The notes under the pieces: generated by a model
The model's input: only the letters and a program-made list of their open reading frames with translations
Databases searched by the model: none
What the model was told of the DNA's origin: nothing
Assembly (NCBI RefSeq): GCF_018138085.1
Contig: NZ_CP073105.1
Location: 1,364,001 to 1,428,000, forward strand
Length of the DNA: 64,000 nt
Direction of reading: 5' to 3'
Origin: Stutzerimonas stutzeri
Lineage (GTDB): Bacteria; Pseudomonadota; Gammaproteobacteria; Pseudomonadales; Pseudomonadaceae
Translations under genes and position numbers: made by a program
Shown: positions 55,670-64,000 of the stretch, one piece after another
Layout of the letters: every line of letters begins with the position of its first letter
Numbering within the stretch: the stretch's first letter is position 1

Positions 55670-57049
55670 ATGGATACGGCAGTAAAAGAACAAGAAAGCG
55701 CCGCTGCAACCAGCGAAAGCAAGTTGAAGGCATTCGTCGAGCAGCTCACGGGTGGGCGGATCACGAACATGCAGCGGCTGGTTCGCTGGCGTCCGGCGTG
55801 GAATCTTGAAGTCGACATCAATGGCCAGACGCTGTGCCTGCACCTGCGAGGCGAACGCGGCGGCGACGTCAGCCCCTTTCCTGACCTGCGCCGCGAAGCC
55901 GAGATACTCATGTTGCTTGGCCAGCAGGGCATTCCCGTGCCGCGGATTCACGGGTTCTGCGAAGACCCGCCGGCCATCGTCATGGAGCTGGTGCGCGGGA
56001 CGCGCGATCTTTCAGCTGCCCGCAGCGACGAAGAACGGCGCGATCTGGCTCGCCAGTATGTGCGGGCAATGGCCGCCATGCACCAGTTGCCCGTCGAGCC
56101 CTTCGTGGCGCAGGGCATCGACCGGCCCCAGGGCGCCGAGGCCATCTCGCTGGCGGGGTTGGAAGCGTATTACCCGCTCTACGAACGCAACAAGACCCGA
56201 CCGCAACCGCTGGTGGAATTCGCTCTCGGCTGGCTGCGCCGCAACGTACCCATGCACCGCACCGAGGCGCGGTTCGTGCAATACGACTCGGGCCAGTACC
56301 TGTTCGAGAACGGACAGTTGAACGCGCTCTATGATTTCGAGTTCGCGATGATCGGTGACCCGCTGGCCGACCTCGCCTCGGCGCGCATGCGCGACAACTA
56401 TGAACCGCTGGGCGACACCTTCAGTGATCTTTATCGCTACTACCAGGACGTCACGGGCGAGCGGCCGGAGCCGGACGTGGTGCGCTTCCACACTGCCCTG
56501 TTTTCCACCGTGAGTGCCATGCAGTTTTCCTGCACGGTGGCGACGCCGCAACCGGGGGACCCGCACGATACCTACACCGAGTTCGACATCGCCTTGCGTC
56601 GTGTAGTGGTGCATGCGCTGGCCGAGGCGATGGGTGTTCCCCTGGAAACCCCGGCACTGGACATCGCCACGCAAGGGCCGAACACGGCATTGCTGATGAT
56701 GCTTGAGGATGCCGTCGCGCAGGTGAAGGTGAGTGATGAGTTTCAGCAATCCAAGCTCAAGTCGGTGAGCAAGCTGGTCGAGTATCTCTTCAAGGGAGAC
56801 GCCATGACGTTGCGATTACAGGCATTGGAACAGGCGGACGCCGAAGCGCTGCTCGGCCGCACATTCGACCATTACAGCGAGATCGACGCGGCATTGGAGG
56901 ACTTCGTGCGCAGCGCCGGCCCGGAATATGACGAGCCCTTGTTGAAACTGTTCATGAAACAGATCGAGCGGCGCGTGCTGGTGTTCGGCGGCACCGCGAT
57001 TGGTGGCTCGGCGAGCCATATCGATCTGCCGCCGATCGAGCCCCGCTGA
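55670..57049 (+). CDS. APH-like kinase, atypical, with extra C-terminal domain
   Basis: 459 aa, AGGAG before the ATG. APH fold to about residue 330: VPRIHGFCEDPPAIVMELV (hinge), VQYDSGQYLFENGQLNALYDFEFAMIGDPLADLAS. Catalytic Asp206 and metal Asp222 are present, but the Brenner motif H-G-D-x4-N has become Q-Y-D-x4-L: His and the metal-binding Asn (Leu211) are lost. About 110 extra helical residues follow at the C-terminus. Activity may be altered or absent. No ACAD is adjacent, unlike the other APH gene in this window. Confidence 0.82.
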   Translation: MDTAVKEQESAAATSESKLKAFVEQLTGGRITNMQRLVRWRPAWNLEVDINGQTLCLHLRGERGGDVSPFPDLRREAEILMLLGQQGIPVPRIHGFCEDPPAIVMELVRGTRDLSAARSDEERRDLARQYVRAMAAMHQLPVEPFVAQGIDRPQGAEAISLAGLEAYYPLYERNKTRPQPLVEFALGWLRRNVPMHRTEARFVQYDSGQYLFENGQLNALYDFEFAMIGDPLADLASARMRDNYEPLGDTFSDLYRYYQDVTGERPEPDVVRFHTALFSTVSAMQFSCTVATPQPGDPHDTYTEFDIALRRVVVHALAEAMGVPLETPALDIATQGPNTALLMMLEDAVAQVKVSDEFQQSKLKSVSKLVEYLFKGDAMTLRLQALEQADAEALLGRTFDHYSEIDAALEDFVRSAGPEYDEPLLKLFMKQIERRVLVFGGTAIGGSASHIDLPPIEPR

Positions 57050-57107
57050 AACCGGCCAATCATTGCCGTAGCCAAGCCACCCGTTCAGTTAGAAAGGAAG
57101 TTGTCCC

Positions 57108-57932
57108 ATGTCCGAGCAAGACACTCTCGCCTTCACGAAAAAATATGGCCCTTGGGCCGTCATCGCAGGTGCTTCCCACGGTGTTGGTGCCGCGCTTGCC
57201 GACCAGGTGGCTGCAAAGGGCCTGCACTGCGTGCTGGTTGCCCGGCGCGAAGAAGCCCTGACCGACCTGAAGAACCAGCTTGTCGACCGTTATGGCGTCG
57301 AGGTGCTGGTCGTCACACTGGACCTGACGCTGGACGATGCCGCCGACCGGCTGGTGGCAGCGGTGGCGGACAGGGAAGTCGGGCTGCTGATCTATAACGC
57401 CGGCGGCGATCCATACATCACCCGCTTCCTCGACACGCCGGTTGAAGACTGGTGCAAATTGCTGCACCTCAATACCCGGACGATCATGCGCTGCTGCCAT
57501 GCGTTCGGTGGCCGAATGGTTGCGCGTGGCGCCGGTGGGGTCTTGCTGGTTGGCTCCCAGGCTGCGCTGGGTGGCGTGCGCAAGCTGGCTATGTACGCGG
57601 CCACCAAGTCTTTCGCCATGACGCTGGGCGAAGGGCTCTGGGCCGAATGGAAGGGGCAGGGCGTCGATGTGTTGAACCTGCTGATCGGCACGGTCGATAC
57701 GCCAACCATGCGCGACGCGATGGTCAGGCAAGGAATCGCCGGCGCCCTGACCATGCAACTGGCCAAGGCCGAGGACATCGCTGCGATCGCGCTACGCGAA
57801 CTGCCCAACGGGCCGACGCTTATCCATCCCGACGATCTGGCCGAGTCGCCCACCGGGTCGCATTCGGGGCAGGCGCGGCGCGAACACGTACTGCGGATTA
57901 GCGCAGAGTCTGCACTCTTTATCGGTGATTGA
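57108..57932 (+). CDS. SDR-family oxidoreductase
   Basis: 274 aa, AAGGAAG before the ATG. Motifs: VIAGASHGVGAALA, IYNAGGD, Ser in LVGSQAALGG and YAATKSF with catalytic Tyr/Lys. Arg in LVARREEAL after beta-2 points to NADP(H). The C-terminus (HSGQARREHVLRISAESALFIGD) is longer than in neighbouring SDRs. Probable ketoreductase acting in the same pathway as the adjacent LEH-like protein. Confidence 0.86.
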   Translation: MSEQDTLAFTKKYGPWAVIAGASHGVGAALADQVAAKGLHCVLVARREEALTDLKNQLVDRYGVEVLVVTLDLTLDDAADRLVAAVADREVGLLIYNAGGDPYITRFLDTPVEDWCKLLHLNTRTIMRCCHAFGGRMVARGAGGVLLVGSQAALGGVRKLAMYAATKSFAMTLGEGLWAEWKGQGVDVLNLLIGTVDTPTMRDAMVRQGIAGALTMQLAKAEDIAAIALRELPNGPTLIHPDDLAESPTGSHSGQARREHVLRISAESALFIGD

Positions 57933-58062
57933 AGCCGTGGAGCGAGGGCGGCCGGTCGAGTATGCAGCGATGGGTTAGCACTCATCAGATATGGGGCGGC
58001 GCAGTGCCGTGCTCGGCAGTAAATGCAGTGGGTTTTCCATACACCAGGCAGAGTCCCGAAAC

Positions 58063-59313
58063 ATGAAAAATTTCGACAATACGGAGTTCAAACGGGGCTG
58101 GCGGATTCTCATCCTTGCAATCGTCGGGGTGGCCACCAGCTCGAGTTCCCTGCTGTTGTACAGCTTCAGCTCGATGGTGATTCCGCTCGAGGAGGCGATG
58201 GGCTGGCCGCGCGCCGACCTCCAGGCTTCGATCACCGCGCTTTCGCTGGGGACCATCATTGCCGCGCAAATGGCCGGCTGGCTAAACCTGCGTTACGGTT
58301 TGCGGCTGGTCACGCTGATCTCCCTGGTGACGCTGGCACTCAGTATGTTCGCCTTGTCGCGTGCCTCGGGATCGATCTGGATGCTTTATCTGGGGTTTTT
58401 CCTGGTTCCGCTGGCCGGTTTGGGGACCCTGCAGGTGACCTGGTCGCATCTGGTCAATCTCTGGTTCGAGGAGAACCGAGGCTTTGCCCTGGCGATCATC
58501 CTGAGCGGCTCCGGGCTGGCGGCGATCATGCTTCCGCTCATCACGACCTGGGCGATCTCGCGCTGGGACTGGCGGGCGGGTTTCATTGCGCTGGGTGCGT
58601 TGCCGGTGCTGCTGGCGTTGCCACTGACGCTGCGCTGGTTGTTGCCGGTGGCCAAGGGCCACGCGTCACACTCGATGCAGAGCGGCGCCGAGCGAAGCCA
58701 TCCGGGAATGCTGCTGCGTGATGCGCTGCGTTCGTGGCGCTTCTGGATCTGCAATCTTTCGATGACGCTGGTGGTGTCCTGCGTGGTTGGCATGGTGACC
58801 AACATCATTCCGCTTTTGCGGGACAAGGGCATCGCGGCGGAGCAGGCCAGCCAGATCTTCAGCACCTTCGGGATATCGCTGATCCTTGGTCGCCTAGTGG
58901 TGGGTTACCTGATCGATCGATTGTGGGCACCTGGCGTCGCGGCTGTGGCCTTGCTGATGCCCGCCTTGGCCTGTCTGGTGTTTCTCTATGCAGATGCCAG
59001 CATCTGGTTGTTCGTTCTTGCAACCCTGTTGGTCGGCCTTGGCGCAGGTGCGGAATTCGACATCGCCGCTTTCCTGATCGCCCGCTATTTCGGTATGCGT
59101 GACTACGGCCGCCTGTTCGCCGTGCATCTGGGCCTGATCACTGCCGGGGCCGCTGCCGCGCCTTTGCTGTTCGGCGCCCTGTATGGCGCGAGCGGCAGCT
59201 ATACCGGCCTGCTGGCCTTCTGCTGCATCTGCTTTACCGTGGGGCCATTGTTGCTGCTTGGATTAGGCGGCTACCCGGTGTTCGAGCGCGAGGCGGAGGC
59301 CGCACCGGTCTAG
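58063..59313 (+). CDS. MFS transporter, OFA/monocarboxylate-type (paralogue A)
   Basis: 416 aa from the ATG at 58063; its ribosome-binding site is weak. About 12 membrane segments. Its sequence parallels the MFS at 61182-62510 throughout: FKRGWRILILAIVGVATS, AGLGTLQVTWSHLVNLWFEENRGFALAIIL, GRLVVGYLIDRLWAPGVA and GLGAGAEFDIAAFLIARYFGMRDYGR. The type resembles oxalate/formate and monocarboxylate carriers. Likely imports a carboxylic acid substrate or intermediate. Confidence 0.88.
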   Translation: MKNFDNTEFKRGWRILILAIVGVATSSSSLLLYSFSSMVIPLEEAMGWPRADLQASITALSLGTIIAAQMAGWLNLRYGLRLVTLISLVTLALSMFALSRASGSIWMLYLGFFLVPLAGLGTLQVTWSHLVNLWFEENRGFALAIILSGSGLAAIMLPLITTWAISRWDWRAGFIALGALPVLLALPLTLRWLLPVAKGHASHSMQSGAERSHPGMLLRDALRSWRFWICNLSMTLVVSCVVGMVTNIIPLLRDKGIAAEQASQIFSTFGISLILGRLVVGYLIDRLWAPGVAAVALLMPALACLVFLYADASIWLFVLATLLVGLGAGAEFDIAAFLIARYFGMRDYGRLFAVHLGLITAGAAAAPLLFGALYGASGSYTGLLAFCCICFTVGPLLLLGLGGYPVFEREAEAAPV

Positions 59314-60242
59314 CTGGCGTTCTGCTCATCAGGCCAGGCCTCGCGTTGGCCTGGTGAGCGCTGTCGACGGAACTCCTCGGGCGTCCAGCCGACCGCTTTT
59401 CGAAACGCCGCGGAAAAGGCGGCGGCGCTCTGGAACCCGGTCATGTAGGCGATCTGCTTGATCAACAGGGAAGGGTCGCCGAGGAGCCTCATTGCCCGGT
59501 TGACCCGTGCTTCGGCCGAGTATTGGCGCAGGGTCTTGCCCGTGGTGTTCTTGAAATAAACCGACAGCTTTCGTTCCGGCAAGGCACACAGATCGGCCAG
59601 CTTGCGCAGCGAAATATCGTTTGCATCGGCGTCCAGAGCTTCCCTCAAGTGCTGCAGCTGACGGCGACTCAGCTTGCCGGGTTCGTCGTCATCGCGCTGT
59701 TTGCCAAGAAATTCCTTGCGCAGTTCCAGCGCGATACCGGTCATCAGGCATTCGATATGGAGCTCGCTGGCAAACCCGGGGAATGCAACCTCTTCGCCAA
59801 GCCTGCGCAGCGAGGCCTGCAGATAGTTGCTTTGGAGGTTCAACATGGCGTCCGTGATGCAGTGTTCCCAGTCCCAGCGGTAAGCCGCGAGCGGCGCGAT
59901 GGCAGCGGGGTCGAACAGGCAGATCACCGCTTTTTGCTGACAAGCCCGATGCTTGAAGTGAAAGTCGCTTCCCGGTGGGATGAAGATCGTCTGGCCGAGC
60001 GGCTGGCAGCTTCCGCGGTTGCCCGACAGGGTGCCACGATTTGACAACGGCGCGTTTTCGGGAGCTTCGGCCAGCAGTAGCCTGATCAGACAGTGATCGG
60101 TCAGGTGAATCAGCGCGGCTCCCGAGCTGGACCAATGTGCATGCTCGACGCGAACCTCAAAGCCCTTGTTGGACAAGCCGGCTTCGGTGGAAAAATTGCC
60201 CGCATGGGGGGACTCGTATTCCCGATATTCGATGACATTCAT
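59310..60242 (-). CDS. AraC-family transcriptional regulator
   Basis: 310 aa, AAGGAAG before the ATG. The N-terminal cupin-like sensing domain (IFIPPGSDFHFKHRAC) is followed by the C-terminal double HTH (ISLRKLADLCALPERKLSVYFKNTTGKTLRQYSAEARVNRAMRLL; IKQIAYMTGFQSAAAFSAAFRKAVGWTPEEFRRQ). Its stop overlaps the MFS stop by 4 bp (convergent). It probably activates surrounding catabolic genes in response to a substrate. Confidence 0.93.
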   Translation of the reverse strand: MNVIEYREYESPHAGNFSTEAGLSNKGFEVRVEHAHWSSSGAALIHLTDHCLIRLLLAEAPENAPLSNRGTLSGNRGSCQPLGQTIFIPPGSDFHFKHRACQQKAVICLFDPAAIAPLAAYRWDWEHCITDAMLNLQSNYLQASLRRLGEEVAFPGFASELHIECLMTGIALELRKEFLGKQRDDDEPGKLSRRQLQHLREALDADANDISLRKLADLCALPERKLSVYFKNTTGKTLRQYSAEARVNRAMRLLGDPSLLIKQIAYMTGFQSAAAFSAAFRKAVGWTPEEFRRQRSPGQREAWPDEQNAS

Positions 60243-60631
60243 GTCGCTTCCTTCAGCCGTTCTTATTGTTGATGCTGAGCTTTCCTGTCGCTGACTGACA
60301 TGCCAGATGCAGGTTTACGAAATGAGGACCGTCTCCGAGTGTACTTTCAGATCAAGCTTGGCGAGTGATAGCGTTCGGAGCCAGATTTTGAAATTTTGAT
60401 GGCCAGGGGCGCCAGCCACTCGCTGCGCCAGCCGCGCTATTCGTGGCGGCAACTGCTGGGCAGCTTCTCAGACGGCGGAGGTTTTACCCAGCTCAATATC
60501 GGATTCTCGTTTGTCCCGCAGTCAAAGCTGACCGATGGACAAGGGTGCAGGCTCGGCCTAGTTTTCCATACCGCAACGGCTGAAAAGCCTGCCCGACCCG
60601 ATTTTGCGGGTAATAGACAACGGAGAGAACC
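60243..60631. promoter_or_regulatory. Divergent region between AraC and SnoaL-like genes
   Basis: 389 bp without a supported gene; an 80-codon frame at 60396-60635 has no ribosome-binding site and unremarkable sequence. Presumed binding region of the AraC regulator. Confidence 0.4.
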
Positions 60632-61012
60632 GTGAGTAACACGATCGAGGACAACAAGGCGCTGGTGCGTCGATATGTACAGGCCGTTATCGACGGCGAC
60701 ATGGATACCTTCGAGGCGTTGCAGCATCCGGATGTCAAATGGTGGACGTTGACCCGAGGCGACATGAGCCGCGAAGCGTTCAATACCGCGGTACGCAGCG
60801 GCCTGCTAAGTGCCGATAAGCGCTCGGTGGTAATCACCGGATTGACCGCTGAAGGCGATCGCGTCGCCTATGAAGCGCAGGGCGAGATGGTGTTTGCCGA
60901 CCGCGTCTATCGCAACAGTTACCACAACCTGCTGGTGATCCGCGACGGACTGATCGTCGAAGGCCGCGAATACATGGATACCAAGGCCTCCACCGAGGCG
61001 CGCCTTGCATAG
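60632..61012 (+). CDS. SnoaL-like / ketosteroid isomerase-related protein (NTF2 fold)
   Basis: 126 aa from the GTG at 60632, with GGAGAG upstream. Pattern: NKALVRRYVQAVIDGDMDTFEALQHPDVKWW, VVITGLTAEGDRVAYEAQGEM, YHNLLVIRDGLIVEGREYMDT. Typical of SnoaL-like polyketide-cyclase/isomerase-fold proteins of catabolic clusters. Substrate and reaction cannot be inferred from sequence. Divergent from the AraC gene, so a likely target of it. Confidence 0.83.
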   Translation: MSNTIEDNKALVRRYVQAVIDGDMDTFEALQHPDVKWWTLTRGDMSREAFNTAVRSGLLSADKRSVVITGLTAEGDRVAYEAQGEMVFADRVYRNSYHNLLVIRDGLIVEGREYMDTKASTEARLA

Positions 61013-61181
61013 CCGGCCATTCTCAAAACTGTAAATCGAACGAAGGCGGCCTGCCTGGCCAAGCGCCGCCCCGTCTGGCGGCGGCTGGTGCAGTCATGCG
61101 GTGTTGCGGCGAGCAGGCAACAGCCCCTTGCCCACTGCGCGAACGCCAGTACCGATAGCGCGCCCGTCCCCAGTCATCGCA

Positions 61182-62510
61182 TCAAGTTGCCGGCTCGGTT
61201 ATTGCGCCATCCGTAACGGTCGCTGTCGCCACTTCCCCAGGAGCCGTGGGAAGGGTGGGGTAACGCCCCAACGTCAAAAGCAGCAACGCACCGATACCAA
61301 AACTGACCATGCAGAACATCAGCATCGCGTGGTAGGAGCCGGTTGCCTCGAACAGCGCGCCGAAGAACGCCGGAGCCATGGTGCTGCCGATCGCACCAAA
61401 GCTCATCTGAAAGGCGAAAACCCGGCTGTAGTCGCGCAGCCCGAAATAGCGCGCGATCAGATACGACGCAATATCCATTTCGGCGCCGGCGCCCAGCCCG
61501 GCGAAGACACAGGCGAGCACCAACAGGGGAACATGTGCGCCAACCGTGCTGAACAAAAGGCAGCCGACGCCGGGAAGCAGCAAGACGAAAAAGGCCACCC
61601 CAGGCGCCCACACCCGGTCGATCAGATAGCCGATGAACAGCCGTCCGAAAATCAGCGACACGCCGAACGCACCGAACACCTTGGCCGCCTCGGTTGCTGA
61701 AAGGCCGCTGTCCTGCATCATCGGCACAGCGTTGATGATCATGCCCATCATGCCCATGATCGCGAGGAACAACGCGCAGTTGATGACCCAGAAGCGCCGC
61801 GAGTGCAACGCCTGGCGAAGCGAGAAGCCCGTCAGTCCGACGTCCGGCTGCGCAGGGAGAGATGATCGTTGTGTCGCCTGTTCCACGGCCCCTCGGGTGC
61901 TCAACCAGCGCAACGAAAGCGGCAAGGTCACCAGCAATGGCAACAGCGCCAAGCCCCAGAACCAGGCGCGCCAATCCCAGCGGATGATTGCCCAGCTCAG
62001 CAACGAGGGCAGCACCAGGGCGGCCAGGCCCGTGCCACACAGGATGATCGCCAGCGCCAGGCCGCGGTTCTTGTCGAACCAGAGGCAGGTCAGCTGCGTC
62101 CAGGTCACGTGTAGCGTGCCCACCCCGGCAAACGCCAGCAGACCAAAGCCCAGATTCAATTGCCACAAGTGGCCGGTGTTGAGGGCCATGGCGAAGTAGG
62201 CGAGCGGCAGCGCGATCAGCGAGCAAAGGGTCACGCGACGCGGCCCGTAGCGTTTGTTCAGCCAGCCGGCAACCTGAAAGGCGATGATGGAACTGCCGTA
62301 CTGAAAGGCCGCCGCCGTCTGGATTTCGCCTCGCGACCAACCAAAGGCCTCCTGTAACGGCAGCACCAGCGTGCCGAACGCATAGATGGGCGCGACGGCG
62401 ACCGAAGTGGCGATACCCAGCAGCGCCAGAAGCAGCACCCGCCATCCCTGGCGGAACTCTGTCCAGTCGATAGCCAGAAAGGTGTGGGGCTTAGCGGCGG
62501 AAACGGCCAT
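61182..62510 (-). CDS. MFS transporter, OFA/monocarboxylate-type (paralogue B)
   Basis: 442 aa from the ATG at 62510, AGAGGA upstream. Same family as the MFS at 58063-59313, with matching blocks WTEFRQGWRVLLLALLGIATS, GVGTLHVTWTQLTCLWFDKNRGLALAIILCGTG, GRLFIGYLIDRVWAPGVAFF and GLGAGAEMDIASYLIARYFGLRDYSR. The two are paralogues diverged well beyond a recent duplication. Located downstream of the flavoprotein gene on the minus strand, probably in one operon. Confidence 0.9.
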   Translation of the reverse strand: MAVSAAKPHTFLAIDWTEFRQGWRVLLLALLGIATSVAVAPIYAFGTLVLPLQEAFGWSRGEIQTAAAFQYGSSIIAFQVAGWLNKRYGPRRVTLCSLIALPLAYFAMALNTGHLWQLNLGFGLLAFAGVGTLHVTWTQLTCLWFDKNRGLALAIILCGTGLAALVLPSLLSWAIIRWDWRAWFWGLALLPLLVTLPLSLRWLSTRGAVEQATQRSSLPAQPDVGLTGFSLRQALHSRRFWVINCALFLAIMGMMGMIINAVPMMQDSGLSATEAAKVFGAFGVSLIFGRLFIGYLIDRVWAPGVAFFVLLLPGVGCLLFSTVGAHVPLLVLACVFAGLGAGAEMDIASYLIARYFGLRDYSRVFAFQMSFGAIGSTMAPAFFGALFEATGSYHAMLMFCMVSFGIGALLLLTLGRYPTLPTAPGEVATATVTDGAITEPAT

Positions 62511-62585
62511 GTGGCTTCCTCTTGTTGTTGTTATGGCGATACCCTCAGCCGGGCTTTCAAGCGCCCGGCGGGTCATGTCACAGCG

Positions 62586-64000
62586 TCAATTCAGCTGCTC
62601 AGCGCCTATCTGCGCGGCAGGCTCGATAGCCGGTTGCGGGACATCGTCCTGAGCCAGGGCCAGCCCGGCGAGATAGCCAAAGGTCAGGCTGAGCGTATTG
62701 TTCGCGCCGTTGCCCGGCGCGCGGCCCCGCCATAGCGAGTTCATGTCCAGACCCACCGCGTGCAGACCGGGAATCGGCTGGTCGTTCCCGTCCAGCACGC
62801 GCGCCTTGCCGTCTATGCGCAGGCCGACCGTGGTGGTGGAATCGCCGGGAAATATCTGCACGGCATAGAACGGCCCTTGCTGAATCGGCCCGAGGCAGGG
62901 ATTGGGGGTGTGGTTGGGATCGCCCAGAGGCATATCGGCCTTGTCCCGTCCACGCCCGAAGTCATCATCCACACCCCGGGCGGCTTGCTGGTTGAAGCGC
63001 GCGACGGTGTCGGCGAGGTTGCCGGGATTGACACCGATACGCGCGGCAAGCGCATCGAGGGTCGGCTCGGTGAGGATATAGCCGGCGGCGATCAGCCCTT
63101 TCAGCCCAAAGCCGCCCGGGCGCACCAGGCCCAGGCCGTATTTCTTGATGAACGGGTGGTCGCATACAAGGTGCGCCGGCACAGAGCCGGTGCGGTGCAT
63201 GGGCTCCACCAGGTTGGTCGCCGCCTCGTTACCGAAACGCCTACCGTCCCGGTTGACCGCAATGCAGCCTGGCTTGCCGCGATCCATATAAAGGTGTGGA
63301 AATTTGCGTATTCCGCCGTCGGGCTTCCTCAGCAGCGAGACCACCACCCAGCCGGCATTGCTCAGGTTTTCGCCATCGAAGCGGCCGCCAGCGTTGCGGG
63401 CTTGCTGCAAACCGTCACCGGTGTTGCCCTCCGGCACCAGCGACACATGGTGTTCGGCAAACGGAATGTACTGTTTGCGCATGTTCGGATTGGCGGAAAA
63501 ACCGCCGGTGGCCAGCACGACGCCACGGCGTGTGCGAATTTCCACCGGTTTGCCGTCGCGCTCGACAACCACGCCTTTGATCGCGCCATGCTCGTGGATC
63601 AGGCTGCGCATGGGCGTGTCTTTCCACAGCTCCACCCCGGCATCGATCGCCGAGCGCAGCAGCCGGGCAGCCATGGCATTGCCCATGGTCAGCCGCGTAC
63701 CGCGCGAATAGCTCAGCCGATCCACGCCAAAGCGCACCGCCAACTTGGCGATGTGTTTGAACGAGGTGAACGACGTGGTGACCTTGGCGATGTGCGGCAT
63801 GTCGCCAATGCCGAACATCATGCCGCCCGGCGCGTTGAATTCAGTCAGCGGGGGCCGTAATTGGTCGAAGTATTCGCCCAGCTCACGACCGTCATATTCC
63901 ACCGGGCAAAGCAAACGGCCATCGGCGGAAAAGCCCTTGGCCTGCGGATGCCAGTCGGCAAAACCGCGCTGCACGGCGAAACGTACCGAGGTACGCGCGT
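62586..64000 (-). CDS. FAD-dependent oxidoreductase, 3-ketosteroid-1-dehydrogenase/fumarate-reductase-like (5' end outside window)
   Basis: Partial; 471 codons are visible and the N-terminal FAD-binding motif lies beyond the right edge. Features: RLTMGNAMAARLL, RRGVVLATGGFSANPNMRKQYIP (second FAD region), GKPGCIAVNRDGRRFGNEA, GPFYAVQIFPGDSTTTVGLRIDGKARVLD and the C-terminal GNGANNTLSLTFGYLAGLALAQ. This is the FAD_binding_2 family that includes ketosteroid dehydrogenases and flavocytochrome c fumarate reductases. It may introduce a double bond in an alicyclic ketone (inference). Confidence 0.88.
   Translation of the reverse strand, partial: ARTSVRFAVQRGFADWHPQAKGFSADGRLLCPVEYDGRELGEYFDQLRPPLTEFNAPGGMMFGIGDMPHIAKVTTSFTSFKHIAKLAVRFGVDRLSYSRGTRLTMGNAMAARLLRSAIDAGVELWKDTPMRSLIHEHGAIKGVVVERDGKPVEIRTRRGVVLATGGFSANPNMRKQYIPFAEHHVSLVPEGNTGDGLQQARNAGGRFDGENLSNAGWVVVSLLRKPDGGIRKFPHLYMDRGKPGCIAVNRDGRRFGNEAATNLVEPMHRTGSVPAHLVCDHPFIKKYGLGLVRPGGFGLKGLIAAGYILTEPTLDALAARIGVNPGNLADTVARFNQQAARGVDDDFGRGRDKADMPLGDPNHTPNPCLGPIQQGPFYAVQIFPGDSTTTVGLRIDGKARVLDGNDQPIPGLHAVGLDMNSLWRGRAPGNGANNTLSLTFGYLAGLALAQDDVPQPAIEPAAQIGAEQLN

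Noticed and set aside
60396..60635. 80-codon plus-strand frame before the SnoaL-like gene
   Set aside because: No start signal; lies in the presumed AraC binding region.

Overview
The window reads as chromosomal DNA of a Pseudomonas-type gammaproteobacterium (Stutzerimonas/Halopseudomonas-like). The evidence is high-GC codon use, AcnB, an OadGAB set, folE-folX, a complete liuRABCDE leucine/isovalerate cluster and small secreted proteins typical of pseudomonads. The species assignment is inference.

Layout. 1-3.1 kb: the edge of a 5-aminolevulinate-synthase-type enzyme (unexpected in a genus that makes ALA by the C5 route), divergent from an MmyB-type regulator, then an AT-rich stretch with an orphan TetR gene. 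3.1-8.9 kb: acnB followed 27 bp later by oadGAB, one apparent transcript joining aconitase to a Na+-type oxaloacetate decarboxylase. 9.6-11.6 kb: an intact IS5-family insertion sequence beside a decayed LysR gene. 11.7-29.3 kb: first catabolic block. It holds a Rieske oxygenase apparently divided over two proteins, several SDRs, a VOC protein, an MFS carrier, a fused CaiB-type CoA-transferase, an acyl-CoA dehydrogenase/APH-kinase pair, a TetR regulator, a P450 with its ferredoxin, and a DUF1329 protein. 29.5-30.6 kb: folE-folX and a structured RNA candidate. 30.7-43.6 kb: a TetR gene, an acetyl-CoA acetyltransferase, liuEDCBAR and a giant indolepyruvate:ferredoxin oxidoreductase. 43.8-46.5 kb: glutathione peroxidase, an MDR reductase and an unknown secreted protein. 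46.6-64 kb: second catabolic block. It holds TetR // GMC oxidoreductase-aldehyde dehydrogenase, DUF1302-DUF1329 envelope proteins, SDR, a limonene-epoxide-hydrolase-like protein, an atypical APH kinase, SDR, MFS, AraC, a SnoaL-like protein, MFS, and a 3-ketosteroid-dehydrogenase-like flavoprotein cut by the window edge.

How it may work together (inference). The two blocks look like one pathway, or two related ones, for a hydrophobic alicyclic or isoprenoid compound. DUF1302/DUF1329 would serve envelope passage and the MFS carriers transport. P450 and the Rieske pair would hydroxylate. SDR, GMC and ALDH enzymes would oxidise alcohol to acid. CaiB would attach CoA, and the ACAD/APH pair would process a (4-)hydroxyacyl-CoA as in levulinate catabolism and human ACAD10/11. 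The Liu and thiolase enzymes could then take branched C5-C6 acyl-CoA fragments to acetyl-CoA. The substrate cannot be read from the sequence.

The most unusual observations are the split Rieske oxygenase (11.7-13.7 kb), the asymmetric CaiB fusion, the kinase/ACAD pair, a near-identical 25-bp dyad at 25.8 and 29.4 kb, and the RNA candidate at 29.6 kb. I found no rRNA, tRNA or CRISPR array.
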